64,000 nt of DNA from Multifurca ochricompacta. Its lineage: Eukaryota; Basidiomycota; Agaricomycetes; Russulales; Russulaceae. The notes under the pieces are model-generated. The model was not told the DNA's origin. It did not search any database and worked only from the letters and a program-made list of their open reading frames with translations. A program made the translations under genes and the position numbers. Below, piece by piece: positions 1 to 9,705 of this stretch. The DNA lies in contig WTXG01000150.1 of assembly GCA_022496185.1 (NCBI GenBank), forward strand, positions 1-64,000, read 5' to 3'. The number at the start of each line of letters is the position of its first letter. Within the stretch, counting starts at the first letter, position 1.

Positions 1-37
1 CGTGCACGCCGCACAGAACGCTCCACTGAGCGTAACA
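1..37 (+). mobile_element. 3' end of an LTR (family D), cut by the window edge
   Basis: These 37 bases match, in opposite orientation and with one difference, the first 37 bases of the solo LTR at 15867-17127. That LTR is on the minus strand, so this is the 3' end of a plus-strand LTR ending in CGTAACA. No purine tract or primer site follows, so it is probably a solo LTR or the end of an element lying to the left. Confidence 0.75.
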
Positions 38-512
38 AGAACCATCTAGACTGTGGGGCCTCTGCTTATTGTGGTAAACACAATAGAAAGTTGACTTGTT
101 ATTGTTGAGTGGCTCTTGTGCTGACTAAGCAGCATGTGACTATTACATGTGACTCGGTCACATGATCCATGTCATGACTACATTCCCATGGTCATGTGTT
201 GAGACTGCTGGGTAATCTTCCCACAGTCATGTGATCCAAAAAAGAAAGAGTAGAGCTGTGACAAAGGGAAGACAATTCAAGTCCACTAGGCTTCTGATTG
301 TCACAGGAGCTCAAGATGGGGAACCATCCAGAGCCGACTAGCTAGGGTATATATACATGCAAGTCTAGCTTAGTCATCCATTCTCACCAGTCCTTATCTA
401 AGCGCTAGTAGTTCTACTGTGTGACCCTGGAACCTTCTATCAGAACCAGCGCCACTGTCTTCTCATGTCAACTAAGGCTCATCAGTACATCAAACCTTAT
501 GCTGCATGCTTC
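38..512. other. No gene recognised; A/T promoter-like site
   Basis: I see no coding region that I can support. A TATATATA box at 348-355 followed by pyrimidine-rich sequence could be a promoter or part of an unrecognised LTR. The C-terminal end of the decayed minus-strand gene, or another inserted repeat, may lie here. Confidence 0.3.
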
Positions 513-590
513 TATCCTTCCATCAGAACATGCCGTACCTGCAGTGCTTCTTGTCTTCTGCATGGGACACCATGACTAAGCATTGGGGGT

Positions 591-956
591 CTATGGCTTT
601 CCTGGTGGCCCACTTCTGGGCAACCCAAACCGCTCCCACACATCACCCAGACTTGGGCCTCCCCTGTGTCTTGCAGTCTGCCTGGTACACTGGATGGGTT
701 GTAACACTGGGTATACAAGACACCATATCTCTCTAACAGTGCCCTCCACATGAGTGTTTGCACCAAATGGGTCTTGTATGGACCCTGCCCATGTTAGCAA
801 AGATGGAATAAATGTGTTTCTCCATGTGTGCATATAAGTTGAACCATGTGGAAATGGTAAGTCTGCAACTGAGTACCTCCTTCAGGAATGCCTGGAATTG
901 GCATCTTGCCAGTCATGTTCTGTGCCCACAGCTGCATTATTTAATGTGATACCCAT
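591..956 (-). pseudogene. Decayed host-type gene, C-terminal exon (WAGS/DPF domain)
   Basis: Read on the minus strand after an intron at 957-1006, the frame runs through YSVADLP, an invariant-looking W then TFIPSLLTWAGS, QDPFG and REIW. I remember this pattern from a repetitive Agaricomycete-only protein family (possibly DUF6532-type; the name is unverified). One in-frame TGA sits where CGA arginine would fit (between HS and RRYSV). After REIW the frame is lost, by another intron or decay; residues further down (to about 512) cannot be ordered with confidence. Function unknown. It continues the gene segments at 1007-1632, 8742-9089 and 21104-21384. Confidence 0.55.
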
Positions 957-1006
957 CTGTACATCGATGAGTGATCCATGTAAATTAAAACAATATAAAA
1001 TAGTAC

Positions 1007-1632
1007 CTGTGCTGTAGTCTGTGTGCTCTGGCTACCATGCTCAACATTCTGGGATGCTTGAGATGTTGTGTTGTTGTCTTCATGGATAACTCCTCTACTA
1101 GCACAGTTTGACCCAGATGCTGTGACAGCACTTTTCATACCAGTGCTAGTGGGGACTACTATATATGATCAGATAGTGACAATTGATTGCACATAGAGTG
1201 ACTTATGAGTTTCAATCCTTCTTTCCCAGTCAACATGGAGCCCTGTGGAATCAATCTTGCTGTGCTTGGGATCTCTCTGGCCATAATAGGACTCCCTGGT
1301 AATCATTGTGAGAATGAACTGTGTATCCCAAATATGCTCTTACTGCAGCTCCTTTTGCTTGCACTCGTCAATCCACCCTATGACTGTGGAGTTTACAACA
1401 CATGCCTTCACAACTTCACTCCACAACTGGCCCGTGCTAGATGATTTCTTCTTCGTACAACATGGCATCTAATGACATCAGTGATGTGTGGCGTTGTCAG
1501 TGGTGTTGGTGGAGTCAGTCATGTGAGAATCAGAAAATAATATTACCATTCTCGTGTTCTGTTTTCCTTTACACTGCCGCTGCCTTGGCTCTTCCTTGTC
1601 TTCCAGATCACTGGAGCCAATGGAGATAAATT
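1007..1632 (-). pseudogene. Decayed host-type gene, middle exons with two introns
   Basis: Three exons on the minus strand: 1547-1632, 1344-1468 and 1007-1295. The introns at 1469-1546 (GTAATA...CTGAT...TTAG) and 1296-1343 (GTAAGA...CCAG) have canonical ends, and removing them keeps one frame open across all three exons except for a TGA near 1170 that looks like a mutated CGA. A third intron at 957-1006 joins this to the next exon. The product is polar and Ser/Thr-rich with no motif I recognise. The segment is cut at 1632 by Copia-1. Its open continuation lies at 8742-9089, where the duplicated AAATT restores the frame. Intron length of about 50-80 nt is typical of basidiomycetes. Confidence 0.6.
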
Positions 1633-2144
1633 TGTTGACACAGGGTGTGTCTGGAGATGCTTCAGGCATCTAAGGTTCGCTTCAGCTGTAGATTAGATTA
1701 GATTAGATTTCGGAGTATCGGACTTTTTATGTTATCTTTATTACACTTCCTTTTCTTCTTACTCAGCTGATTAGTGATGGACTTAGTAATGCGCAGTAAG
1801 CATGTGATATCTCATTGGCCAATGGCCTTTATCCCTCTCTGTTTATTGTCTGGCACTTGTGGACTTATTCCCAGTGCGCACAGACCATTTCCCCTGGCCC
1901 CTATGGGTATATAAGGGTGTCTGTTTTGTCTCTTTCACTTCAGAGTTCTTCTAACCTCTGAAGTGTAAGTTCCCTTTACTCTACTCTCTCACTACCTATA
2001 GACTAACCTATTATATTAGACTTGTCTTTCTTTAGGTGTGTAGACAGTAATATAGAGTTCTTCTAACCTCTGAAGTACTTGTCTTTCTTTAGCCTCACTG
2101 CTACTAACCACAGTCAGTATAACCAGCAGCATGATTGTTTGACA
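1633..2144 (+). repeat. Copia-1 5' LTR
   Basis: 512 bp. Contains four ATTAG units near 1690-1710, a TATA box (TATATAAG near 1908) and, just downstream, a perfect 10-bp stem hairpin at 1936-1965 (CACTTCAGAG pairs with CTCTGAAGTG). A partial copy of that hairpin recurs near 2056-2080. The hairpin should lie in the 5' end of the transcript. Confidence 0.93.
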
Positions 2145-2156
2145 GGTTATGGGCCC
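2145..2156 (+). promoter_or_regulatory. Copia-1 primer binding site, initiator tRNA-Met anticodon arm
   Basis: GGTTATGGGCCC lies directly after the LTR. Its complement GGGCCCATAACC is the anticodon arm of eukaryotic initiator tRNA-Met, with CAU in the loop, so priming would use a 5' half-tRNA as in Drosophila copia. The same 12 bases follow the LTR remnant of Copia-2 at 41336-41347. Confidence 0.8.
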
Positions 2157-3081
2157 TGCTGCTCATACTGACTGTTTTAATTCCCTTTGTTCATAAACAG
2201 CCCAACTCGCTTTTTGCACACAAGCTCACAAAAGCTTCAAAGTCTTTCCCACCAGCTTCTTCCAGTGAGCTTTCTATTTAATGTCTGTGCACCTTAACAC
2301 CCCACAGGATGACGCAGTTTACTGCTCATCCTGAACTGTTTGGCTAGCCCTTTGGGGTTCTTGCAAAAGGTGACAGGGACCCTAAGTGGGTGAAACACCT
2401 TGAGCTCCTTGAGTGCACACTAGGTATTAGTAATTTCATAGTTGTAGCTGGGTTTTCGTCCCATAGATAGTCTTAGTAGGCCTATAGCCAGAAGCTTGTG
2501 GCTTTAAGTCCAGTCAATGCTTGGCTCCATCTGTAAGCCGGGTTTAGCGACCCGCATGTGGAGTTTAGGGTCTAGAACAAGGCATGGGTAGTCACTCCCA
2601 TGACGCTTGGGCTCGATACAAGTAGGCTGCACTACTATAGTCTATACATAGTAGATATAGTCTTCATCTCTGGGCATAAGTATCCGTTGCCTTTGTAGGG
2701 TAACCACGCCCTACCAGAGACAGACTAGACATCTACTTAGTCATGGCCCCAATCATCTAGGGCTTAATCATGGACTCCACCACCAGCATTAGAGGAAGGG
2801 CTATACACCCTTTGTCTCTAATGGAACTTGCGGTTGGCTCCTCCATGACATGACTCCCAGTCTTGTTACACTAGACACTCTGGCTAGTCTACCAGAGCTT
2901 ATGTCTAGTTACAGGATTGCGCTAGACAGCTTTTACTATACCTAGAAAGTCGCACAACAGAGGCAGGACCTTTCTAGGTTCTGAAGCATAGTGCCACAGT
3001 ATGGGGTGGCACTCTTAAGCGAGACCTGGGCACTGGTTCTAACTGCTCCTTGGAACCAGGAACTTTTTATAACATCTCAAA
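2157..3081 (+). promoter_or_regulatory. Copia-1 long structured leader
   Basis: This leader of about 925 nt has no credible ORF yet is clearly conserved with Copia-2 41348-42263. Stems visible in both copies: 2305-2312 with 2326-2333; 2539-2543 with 2550-2554; 2583-2588 with 2597-2602 (CATGGG/CCCATG, identical in both); 2695-2700 with 2709-2714 inside an outer TCTCTG/CAGAGA stem. Several pairs change on both sides between copies. Likely roles are packaging, dimerisation or translation control; this is inferred. Confidence 0.65.
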
Positions 3082-3948
3082 ATGCCGTCCTCAATTGTCT
3101 TCCCTCCCTCCTCCAAGATGGAGCGCCTTGATGGCTCCAACTGGCAGGTTTGGTCTGCCAACTTCAATGCCCTTTTGAGGATGAATGGGCTCAGGAGGCA
3201 CATTATTACCGCCTACCCTGACATGCCCCTCCTCCCAGAGGACAAAGAAGAGAAGGAAAAAATGCAGAAGGAGGTATTGATCCCATCCTAGGGAATGGAT
3301 GGGAGAAGAGGAAATGTTGATTGGGCTCTTGTACCTCAATGTAACCCAAGAGGTTTACTCACAAGTAACCTCTGATGCCGACTATCCTTCTCTTTTTGAG
3401 AAGTATAGTAAGTTGGAACGGCTTTATGGTGCTGTAGGAAGCATGGCCACGTATAATTGTGGCTTGCCCTGGTGTCCTTCCGTTTAGATGAAGGACAGTC
3501 TTTCAGGACCCAATTACAAAAGGTCCTGGATGCCAGGAGTACCCTAGGGAGAACGGGATGGAGGTCAATGACCTCCAGATGAGCTTATTTTATTAAGGCT
3601 CTCCCTGACTCCTACAGTACCATTGCCGGCTCCATACTGGCCTCTGGCGATCCAGAGCGTCTTTCTCCTCAGGACCTTGTGCAGAGGTTCCTAAATGAGG
3701 AAAGTCGCCTGGCGGGTCCCTCGGGAAGTGGTAGTGCAGTCCTATCTAAGGCTGCACCTGTCAAATCAAAAAAACCAAAAATTTATCACCACTTCCCACT
3801 GCTGCCCCTGGTTCACAAGGGGTGGTCTGCTTCTATTGCCAAAAGCCTGGACACAAGTCCAATGCTTGTGCAAAGAAGAAGAAGGACCTGGAGAATGCCA
3901 AAAAGGGCAAGGCAGGGAACAAGAAGAGGGCTGAGGCCCAACATGTAA
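3082..3948 (+). pseudogene. gag: Copia-1 gag, broken
   Basis: Starts MPSSIVFPP at the same place as Copia-2 gag (MSSIVFPP) and carries the Copia gag pattern LDGSNWQ.W. A TAG at 3289-3291 and several frame changes break it. A CCHC zinc knuckle (CFYCQKPGHKSNAC, C-x2-C-x4-H-x4-C) is encoded at 3828-3869, showing the nucleocapsid part. Gag coats the element RNA in cytoplasmic particles. The reading frames after 3291, 3487 and around 3680 must be joined by frameshifts, so no functional Gag is made from this copy. Confidence 0.8.
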
Positions 3949-4049
3949 ACTATAGCCACCATAGTTAATGGTAGTGGCAAAATAGAGGAGGTGCATGAAG
4001 CACCTCACATTCGCCTTTATGCACACACCTATAATCTGGACATCAACTC

Positions 4050-5881
4050 AGATTATTGGATGCTTGATAGTGGAGCAACATCTCATTTCAGTCCCAACCT
4101 TGAAGATTTGATACATATAAAGTTGACAGTACCCATGAAGTATCACTAGGTGACAACTCCATAGTCAAAACAAGTGGAGTTGGCACTGTGATCATCAGGA
4201 CTGATCAAGGTTTGACTTGGAATTGAGCAATGTGCTCCATATGCCTGGAGGACATAAAATACTCTCCGCCAGTGCCCTAGTAGAAAAAGGGGCAACTGTG
4301 TTCTTAGATAATAAGAAGGCAACAATTAAATATGGCGACAATATAATAGCAGAAGCATGGAAGTTTGGCAAATTGTATTGGGTACTAGGCAAACACGTCC
4401 TAAACAGTATCCATACATCTGCATCTGCCTCACTGGAAATCTGGCATCAAAGAATGGGCCATATGTCTAAAGAAGCCCTGAAGAGATATGCTCCTGAGGC
4501 AGTTAAAGGCCTCAAGATTAATAATAGCCAAGTGGAAGACAAGCCATGTTATGGCTGTGAAATGGGCAAGTCCCATCGTCTTCCATTTCCCCCATCTTCA
4601 AAGCGCGCATCAGCCCCCCTTGAGATCCTTCATAGTGATCTCGTAGGTCCCTTGCAGTGCAGTTCAATACAAGGAAATCTATACTTTGCCACCTTCTTGG
4701 ACGACTTTAGCAGATATGCTCTAATCGTTCCTATGAAGTCTAAAGATCTGTTCACACCAGTTTTTAATAAACTGAAGACACTACTAGAAAATAAATTTAA
4801 TCATAAAATCAAGTGTCTTCATACAGATCGTGGTGGCGAGTATGTGAACAAGGCACTGAAGGCAACGCTTGAAGATTATGGCATAGAGCATAAACTTACG
4901 ATGCCATATAGTCCACAACAGAATGGAAGGGCTGAGAGATTCAATAGAACCATTATGGAAAAAGGCACTAGCATGCTGCACGATGCTGGCCTGTCTCTTG
5001 GTTTCTGGGAGTGTGCTGTCGAGACAGCATGTCATATATATAACAGAACTCCCATCCGTTCTAATAAGTGGAAAACTCCGCTTGAGCTTCTGGTTGGGAA
5101 CAAACCAGATGTCTTGTATTTTAAGGTCTTTGGTTGCAAAGCCTATTACCATGTTCCAGAGGGCAAGCGGCGTAAACTAGATCCCAAAGCCAGGGAAGCC
5201 ATCTTTGTTGGGTATGAGCCTACTTCTAAGGGCTATACACTTTGGGATAGTCGTACCCGGTCTCTCATCTCTTCACAAGATGTTACATTTGATGAGAGAT
5301 CCTTCCCATCCCGCTCTGATAAGGACAACAGAGCAGATAAATTCATAGAGCAACCTACAGAAGGTGGCTCCTTCACTTTACCTGGTGGCCTAGTCCAGCC
5401 ACCACCAGCAACAGCTACACATGTTCCTGAGGCTCCTCATCATGAGGAAGACCTGGAAGAGGAACAGGAGGACAATGTACCTCCTCAATTACCACCTCAG
5501 CCTACCACACCCACACGTAATGTAGACACCACACACCCTCAGACTATATATCAGACCCCTCCATCACAAATCATGGAACCATCCTCCCCTCCCAAAAGAA
5601 CCAAGGCAATCAGAAAATCACAAAGGATTGCAGACAGAATTCCTCAACCTAATTTTCAGAGGACGAGTCCACACTCTGAACAACGAGATAGGGCAATCCA
5701 AGAAGATTTAGACTTGGATACTGCACACCCCAATTGCAATCATCGTCTGAATCCTCGCTTCTACAACGAGGATAATGCAGAGTTTATGCAAGGTTCTTCC
5801 AGACTTGGTCAGATGGATCTACTTAATGCTGCAGGATCGCCTTATAGGGATCCTCTTACATTTAAAGAAGCAATGGAGTCT
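4050..5881 (+). pseudogene. pol: Copia-1 pol, protease and integrase part
   Basis: The protease signature W-x-LDSGATSHF is encoded from about 4056, with Asp at 4065-4067, followed by frame changes before 4217. From 4217 the frame is open to 5881. It holds a GAG-pre-integrase zinc domain (WHQRMGH, then CYGCEMGK) at about 4440-4570 and the rve catalytic core (HSDLVGP, HTDRGGEY, PQQNGRAE: the D,D,E triad) at about 4630-4950. A Pro/Ser-rich linker with RKSQRI follows at about 5400-5650. The integrase inserts element cDNA into the genome. Coding stops at 5881, where a solo Gypsy-A LTR is inserted; the frame resumes at 6461. Confidence 0.9.
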
Positions 5882-6460
5882 TGTTACGAACCCCATCTTT
5901 GCCCGCATTCTTTCTCTTACCTAACGATGACCCTTCCCTGCCACCCACTCTCCACTACCAGATCACGTCTCCATCGTGGGATCCGTCACGTGCTCTTTGC
6001 CCATCCCCGTGACTTACTTGTTTATGTATCTTTGGTTGTCCTTATCTTTGCTTATCACTTATCTTCTTATCGTACGACCGGACATTTACTTAATCCCCTA
6101 TCAGTAGAAGCCAGGCTCTACGCCCTCCGCTTCCAGTTATTTGGGCCCACCTGACTCCGTTGTTCTTATCTTTAGACGCTCATTCGATTACGTATATAAG
6201 TCCGCTGTAACTACACTGTAGACCTCAGACTCGACTTATTGAATACATCGGTGTTTGTCTTCTGGACTTCCCCTTGAAACCTTTGACTCGATCGTCTCAG
6301 TGCTTTTGGCACTTTTCCGCTCAACAGCGTTACTAGGGAACAGCCCCTTTGACGTTGACTCATCCCTTTGAACTCCAAGAGGCCCTGTTGACCTCTTATC
6401 TGAACCCACGAACAAAGCTGTCGCACAAGTCGTGCAGAACGTCTCACACCGGACGTAACA
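5882..6460 (+). repeat. Solo LTR, Gypsy-A family, inside Copia-1 pol
   Basis: 579 bp beginning TGTTACGA and ending GGACGTAACA, flanked by the 5-bp TSD AGTCT (5877-5881 and 6461-6465). Contains TATATAAG followed by the AGACTCGACTT start-site motif near 6230. It is closely related to the Gypsy-4 LTRs and is the product of LTR-LTR recombination of a full insertion. It supplies spurious ORF ends to both flanking pol parts. Confidence 0.93.
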
Positions 6461-7977
6461 AGTCTGATAATGCCAGTGATTGGCTTGAGGCATGTCAATA
6501 TGAAATTGATGCCTTAGAAAAACTTAAAGTGTGGCGCCTTGAAGACCTTCCTGAAGGTAGAAAGGCTGTAAAGTCCAAGTGGGTCTTTAAATTGAAAGCA
6601 GATGGACGCTTTCGTGCTAGGCTTGTAGCAAAAGGGTTCACCCAAATAGAGGGGGTGGACTTCAATGAAACCTTCTCCCCAGTCGCCAGATTTGAGTCTC
6701 TTAGACTGTTACTAGTGTTGGCCGCGCTTGAGGATTGGGAAATCCATCAGATGGATGTCAAATCGGCATTCCTACATGGCGATCTGGATGAGGAGATCTA
6801 TATGGAGCAACCTGTCAGTTTCGTCATTGCTGGACAAGAGTCCAAGGTTTGCAGGCTACAGAAGGCTCTGTATGGCCTCAAACAAGCTTCCCGAGCATGG
6901 AACTTGCAATTCCATGCAGTTCTAAATGAACTGAGCTTTACTCGGACATACTCTGATGCAGGAGTATATGTGTATCATCACCAAGAGGGGGATGGTTCAC
7001 TTTTCGTCATTTTATATGTTGATGACATCACTATACTTGGGTCCTCTACTAAAAAGATTCAATGGCTGAAGGACTCTCTATCTAGCCGATATGAGATGAC
7101 TGATCTTGGTGAAATCCAGTCTTACCTTGGTGTTAACATCACCAGGGATTGTCCTAACAAGACACTGGATATTGACCAGACAGCCTATGTATCTTCAATA
7201 GTTGAGAGGTTTGGAATGGGGGATTCCAACCCAGTATATACTCCTCTACCCTCTGGCGTGGATGTTCATTTGGTCAAGTTTGAAGACCAGGCATCTACCT
7301 CTGATATTAAGAGGTATCAGCAGTTAATGGGGTCTCTGCTCTGGGTGCAGATTGGAAGCAGACCTGACATTAGTTTTGCTGTTGCACGCCTTAGCCAATT
7401 CGCTTCCAACCCTTCCCAGCAGCACATGCAACTAGCAAAGTATGTCTTAGCCTATCTAAATGCTACAAAAGACTACAAGTTGCGCTATTCTGGAGGGAAT
7501 GGTGAAGTTGGCCTTCATGGCTATGCGGACTCCTCATGGGGAGATCAAGAGGACCGCCACTCCACCTCAGGCTACGTCTTTTTCCTTGCTAATGGAGCCA
7601 TTAGCTGGTGCTCCAGGAAGCAGAAGACAGTAGCACAGTCCACCACTGAAGCCGAGTATATGAGCCTTGCTGAGGCTTCAAATCAGGCAGCATGGTATAG
7701 GACATTCATGCAGGAACTGGGTTATGAAGTTAGTTCACCCATACAACTGCATTGTGACAATAAGGGTGCAGTAGATCTTGCATTAAACCCTGTCACAGGA
7801 AGGCGATCAAAGCACATACCAATAAAGTACCATGCCATTAGGGAGTATGTAGAATCACACCAGATTGACTTGGTGCGAACTCCCACTGGAGAGATGCTGG
7901 CAGATGGCCTTACAAAGTCTCTGCCTAGATCATCTTTTGATCACATGGTAACTGGATTTGGACTAGTGCTAGAATGA
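6461..7977 (+). CDS. pol: Copia-1 pol, reverse transcriptase and RNase H part
   Basis: Continuation of the pol frame after removal of the solo LTR, open to TGA at 7975-7977. RT: KWVFKLKADG, RARLVAKGF, QMDVKSAFLHGDL, LYGLKQASRAW, and the catalytic YVDDI box at about 7015-7029. RNase H: YADSSWGDQEDRHSTSGY, QSTTEAEYMSL and LHCDNKGA, giving the D,E,D residues, then KHIPIKYHAIRE and the terminal LADGLTK motif usual for Copia. The segment has no internal stop, so only the inserted LTR and the broken gag disable the element. RT makes the cDNA, RNase H removes the RNA strand. Full pol homology with Copia-2 43251-44359 and 53523-54504. Confidence 0.92.
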
Positions 7978-8229
7978 GAGAGCTGGAATCTGGAGACTTT
8001 GTTCACCATTTTCACTTTCCCACCATGCCACATGAGCACGTTCTCGACCTCGAGAGTGACGCAAGAGGTGTGTAGACTTGCATAAGCGAATCTACAACTC
8101 GTATGCAAAACTTACAAAGAGTTAGAGAAGTTGGATCTCTGGCTGGCGATATGTTCGTTCAATTGTGAACAGCAGTGTGCTCATTTAACTCATTTCCACT
8201 AAATGATCGATGCCTTCACCATGGAGGGA
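7978..8229 (+). promoter_or_regulatory. Copia-1 3' untranslated region and polypurine tract
   Basis: About 240 nt without coding content, ending in the purine-rich ATGGAGGGA at 8221-8229 directly before the 3' LTR. This is the expected plus-strand primer site. Confidence 0.75.
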
Positions 8230-8741
8230 TGTTGACACAGGGTGTGTCTGGAGATGCTTCAGGCATCTAAGGTTCGCTTCAGCTGTAGATTAGATTAGAT
8301 TAGATTTCGGAGTATCGGACTTTTTATGTTATCTTTATTACACTTCCTTTTCTTCTTACTCAGCTGATTAGTGATGGACTTAGTAATGCACAGTAAGCAT
8401 GTGATATCTCATTGGCCAATGGCCTTTATCCCTCTCTGTTTATTGTCCGGCACTTGTGGACTTATTCCCAGTGCGCACAGACCATTTCCCCTGGCCCCTA
8501 TGGGTATATAAGGGTGTCTGTTTTGTCTCTTTCACTTCAGAGTTCTTCTAACCTCTGAAGTGTAAGTTCCCTTTACTCTACTCTCTCACTACCTATAGAC
8601 TAACCTATTATATTAGTCTTGTCTTTCTTTAGGTGTGTAGATAGTAATATAGAGTTCTTCTAACCTCTGAAGTACTTGTCTTTCTTTAGCCTCACCACTA
8701 CTAACCACAGTCAGTATAACCAGCAGCATGATTGTTTGACA
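8230..8741 (+). repeat. Copia-1 3' LTR
   Basis: 512 bp, nearly identical to 1633-2144. Differences include two simple CpG transitions, and one TG versus CA pair best read as two independent decay products of CG. Followed by TSD AAATT. Confidence 0.94.
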
Positions 8742-9089
8742 AAATTCATTATTGCCGTCATCTTTGTCTGCTTTATCTGTTTGATCTCCACCTGCACTGA
8801 TGTTTGGGACTGGCTCGATGTCTGTAAATGAAGCAGGTGACACAGTTGGTGGATAGGATTGTGCTTGCACACTGCTGTCCTCACTACTGCCATCCTGAAA
8901 TTCACTTTCAGATGCAAGGTCAGCTGGTCCACTGTCATGACTGATCAGTATTGGAATGTGCACTCTGTGATAACTTGACATAAATACATACTCCTCTTGG
9001 CCATGCTTGACTTCTTCAAGCACATCACATAGACTTAGATTGTCTGCAGTAACTGCCATTCCAATAGAATGTGCCATGGTCTCTGTCTG
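8742..9089 (-). pseudogene. Decayed host-type gene, acidic middle segment
   Basis: Minus-strand frame beginning in TETMAHSIGMAV and running through an acidic, Ser/Asp-rich region (SESEFQDGSSEDSS, DKADKDDGNNEF). It is open over its whole length. Counting the GTCTG duplication once, its upstream end joins in frame to 21104-21384; counting AAATT once, its downstream end joins in frame to 1632. The start-like methionine at 9077 is therefore internal. The product is probably nuclear and regulatory or transposon-linked, but function is not known. Confidence 0.65.
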
Positions 9090-9683
9090 TGTTACAAACC
9101 CTGCTGCGTCGTCTCATTTCCCTTTTCTTTCACATGACTTGCTGTTTGGACATGTGTGCCCCTTTGTTGACTGTGTTGTGACTGGCATTGTACTTGTTTG
9201 TTTCTTATCTCAGACTCATGCTGTGCTTATCTATGACTCATATTTTACATCAGAACACTTATGTATTTTCCCACCAGAATCGCAACTATACCGGATTCGT
9301 CTACGTATATTCTCACCTGGCCCACCCTGACTCCATTCCCCTTGTAGTTATATTACGACTTTGTTGATACGCCGAGTACTTTACTCCGATTCAGACTCCA
9401 CTTCTATTACGTATATAAGGCCTGCCTAGATAGCCCTGTATGCCTTAGACTCAACTTCTTAATCGACTTGGTGCATTACCTTCTGGGTGATCTCTAAGAC
9501 CCGACTCTTGAATCATCTCAGTGCTTCTGGCACTCTTCCACTTACTGGTACTAAGGGATTAGCTCCTTGGTATTGACTCCTCACCCAACCTCTGTGTACT
9601 TGAAAGACAGTGCATGCTTGACTTTGTAGTTTCACTATGCGACTTGTCACATGTCGTGACGAACGCCCGCACCAGGCATTACA
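9090..9683 (+). repeat. Gypsy-1 5' LTR
   Basis: Starts TGTTACAAACC, ends CATTACA. TATATAAG near 9413 precedes AGACTCAACTT at 9447-9457, the decayed form of the family start-site motif AGACTCGACTT. Confidence 0.93.
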
Positions 9684-9697
9684 TTAAGTCGAGTCTC
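9684..9697 (+). promoter_or_regulatory. Gypsy-1 self-complementary primer binding site
   Basis: TTAAGTCGAGTCTC directly after the LTR. AAGTCGAGTCT (9686-9696) is the reverse complement of the family start-site motif AGACTCGACTT, present in this LTR with one CpG change. This suggests self-priming by the mRNA 5' end rather than a tRNA. Confidence 0.7.
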
Positions 9698-9705
9698 CTC
9701 CCACT

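Larger units (their letters stand above)
1633..8741 (+). mobile_element. Copia-1, complete Ty1/Copia retrotransposon (7.1 kb)
   Basis: Two 512-bp LTRs (1633-2144 and 8230-8741) begin TGTTGACA and end TTTGACA. The element is flanked by a 5-bp TSD AAATT at 1628-1632 and 8742-8746. Order: LTR, initiator-tRNA primer site, long leader, gag with zinc knuckle, protease, integrase, RT, RNase H, purine tract, LTR. The integrase-before-RT order defines Copia. The two LTRs differ at only a handful of positions, so the insertion is fairly recent, but gag is broken and pol is split by a solo Gypsy LTR at 5882-6460. It interrupts the minus-strand gene described at 1007-1632 and 8742-9089. Confidence 0.95.

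Noticed and set aside
8613..8741. C-terminal extension of the minus-strand gene into the Copia-1 LTR
   Set aside because: The sequence below 8742 is LTR and the real continuation is at 1632, as the AAATT duplication shows.
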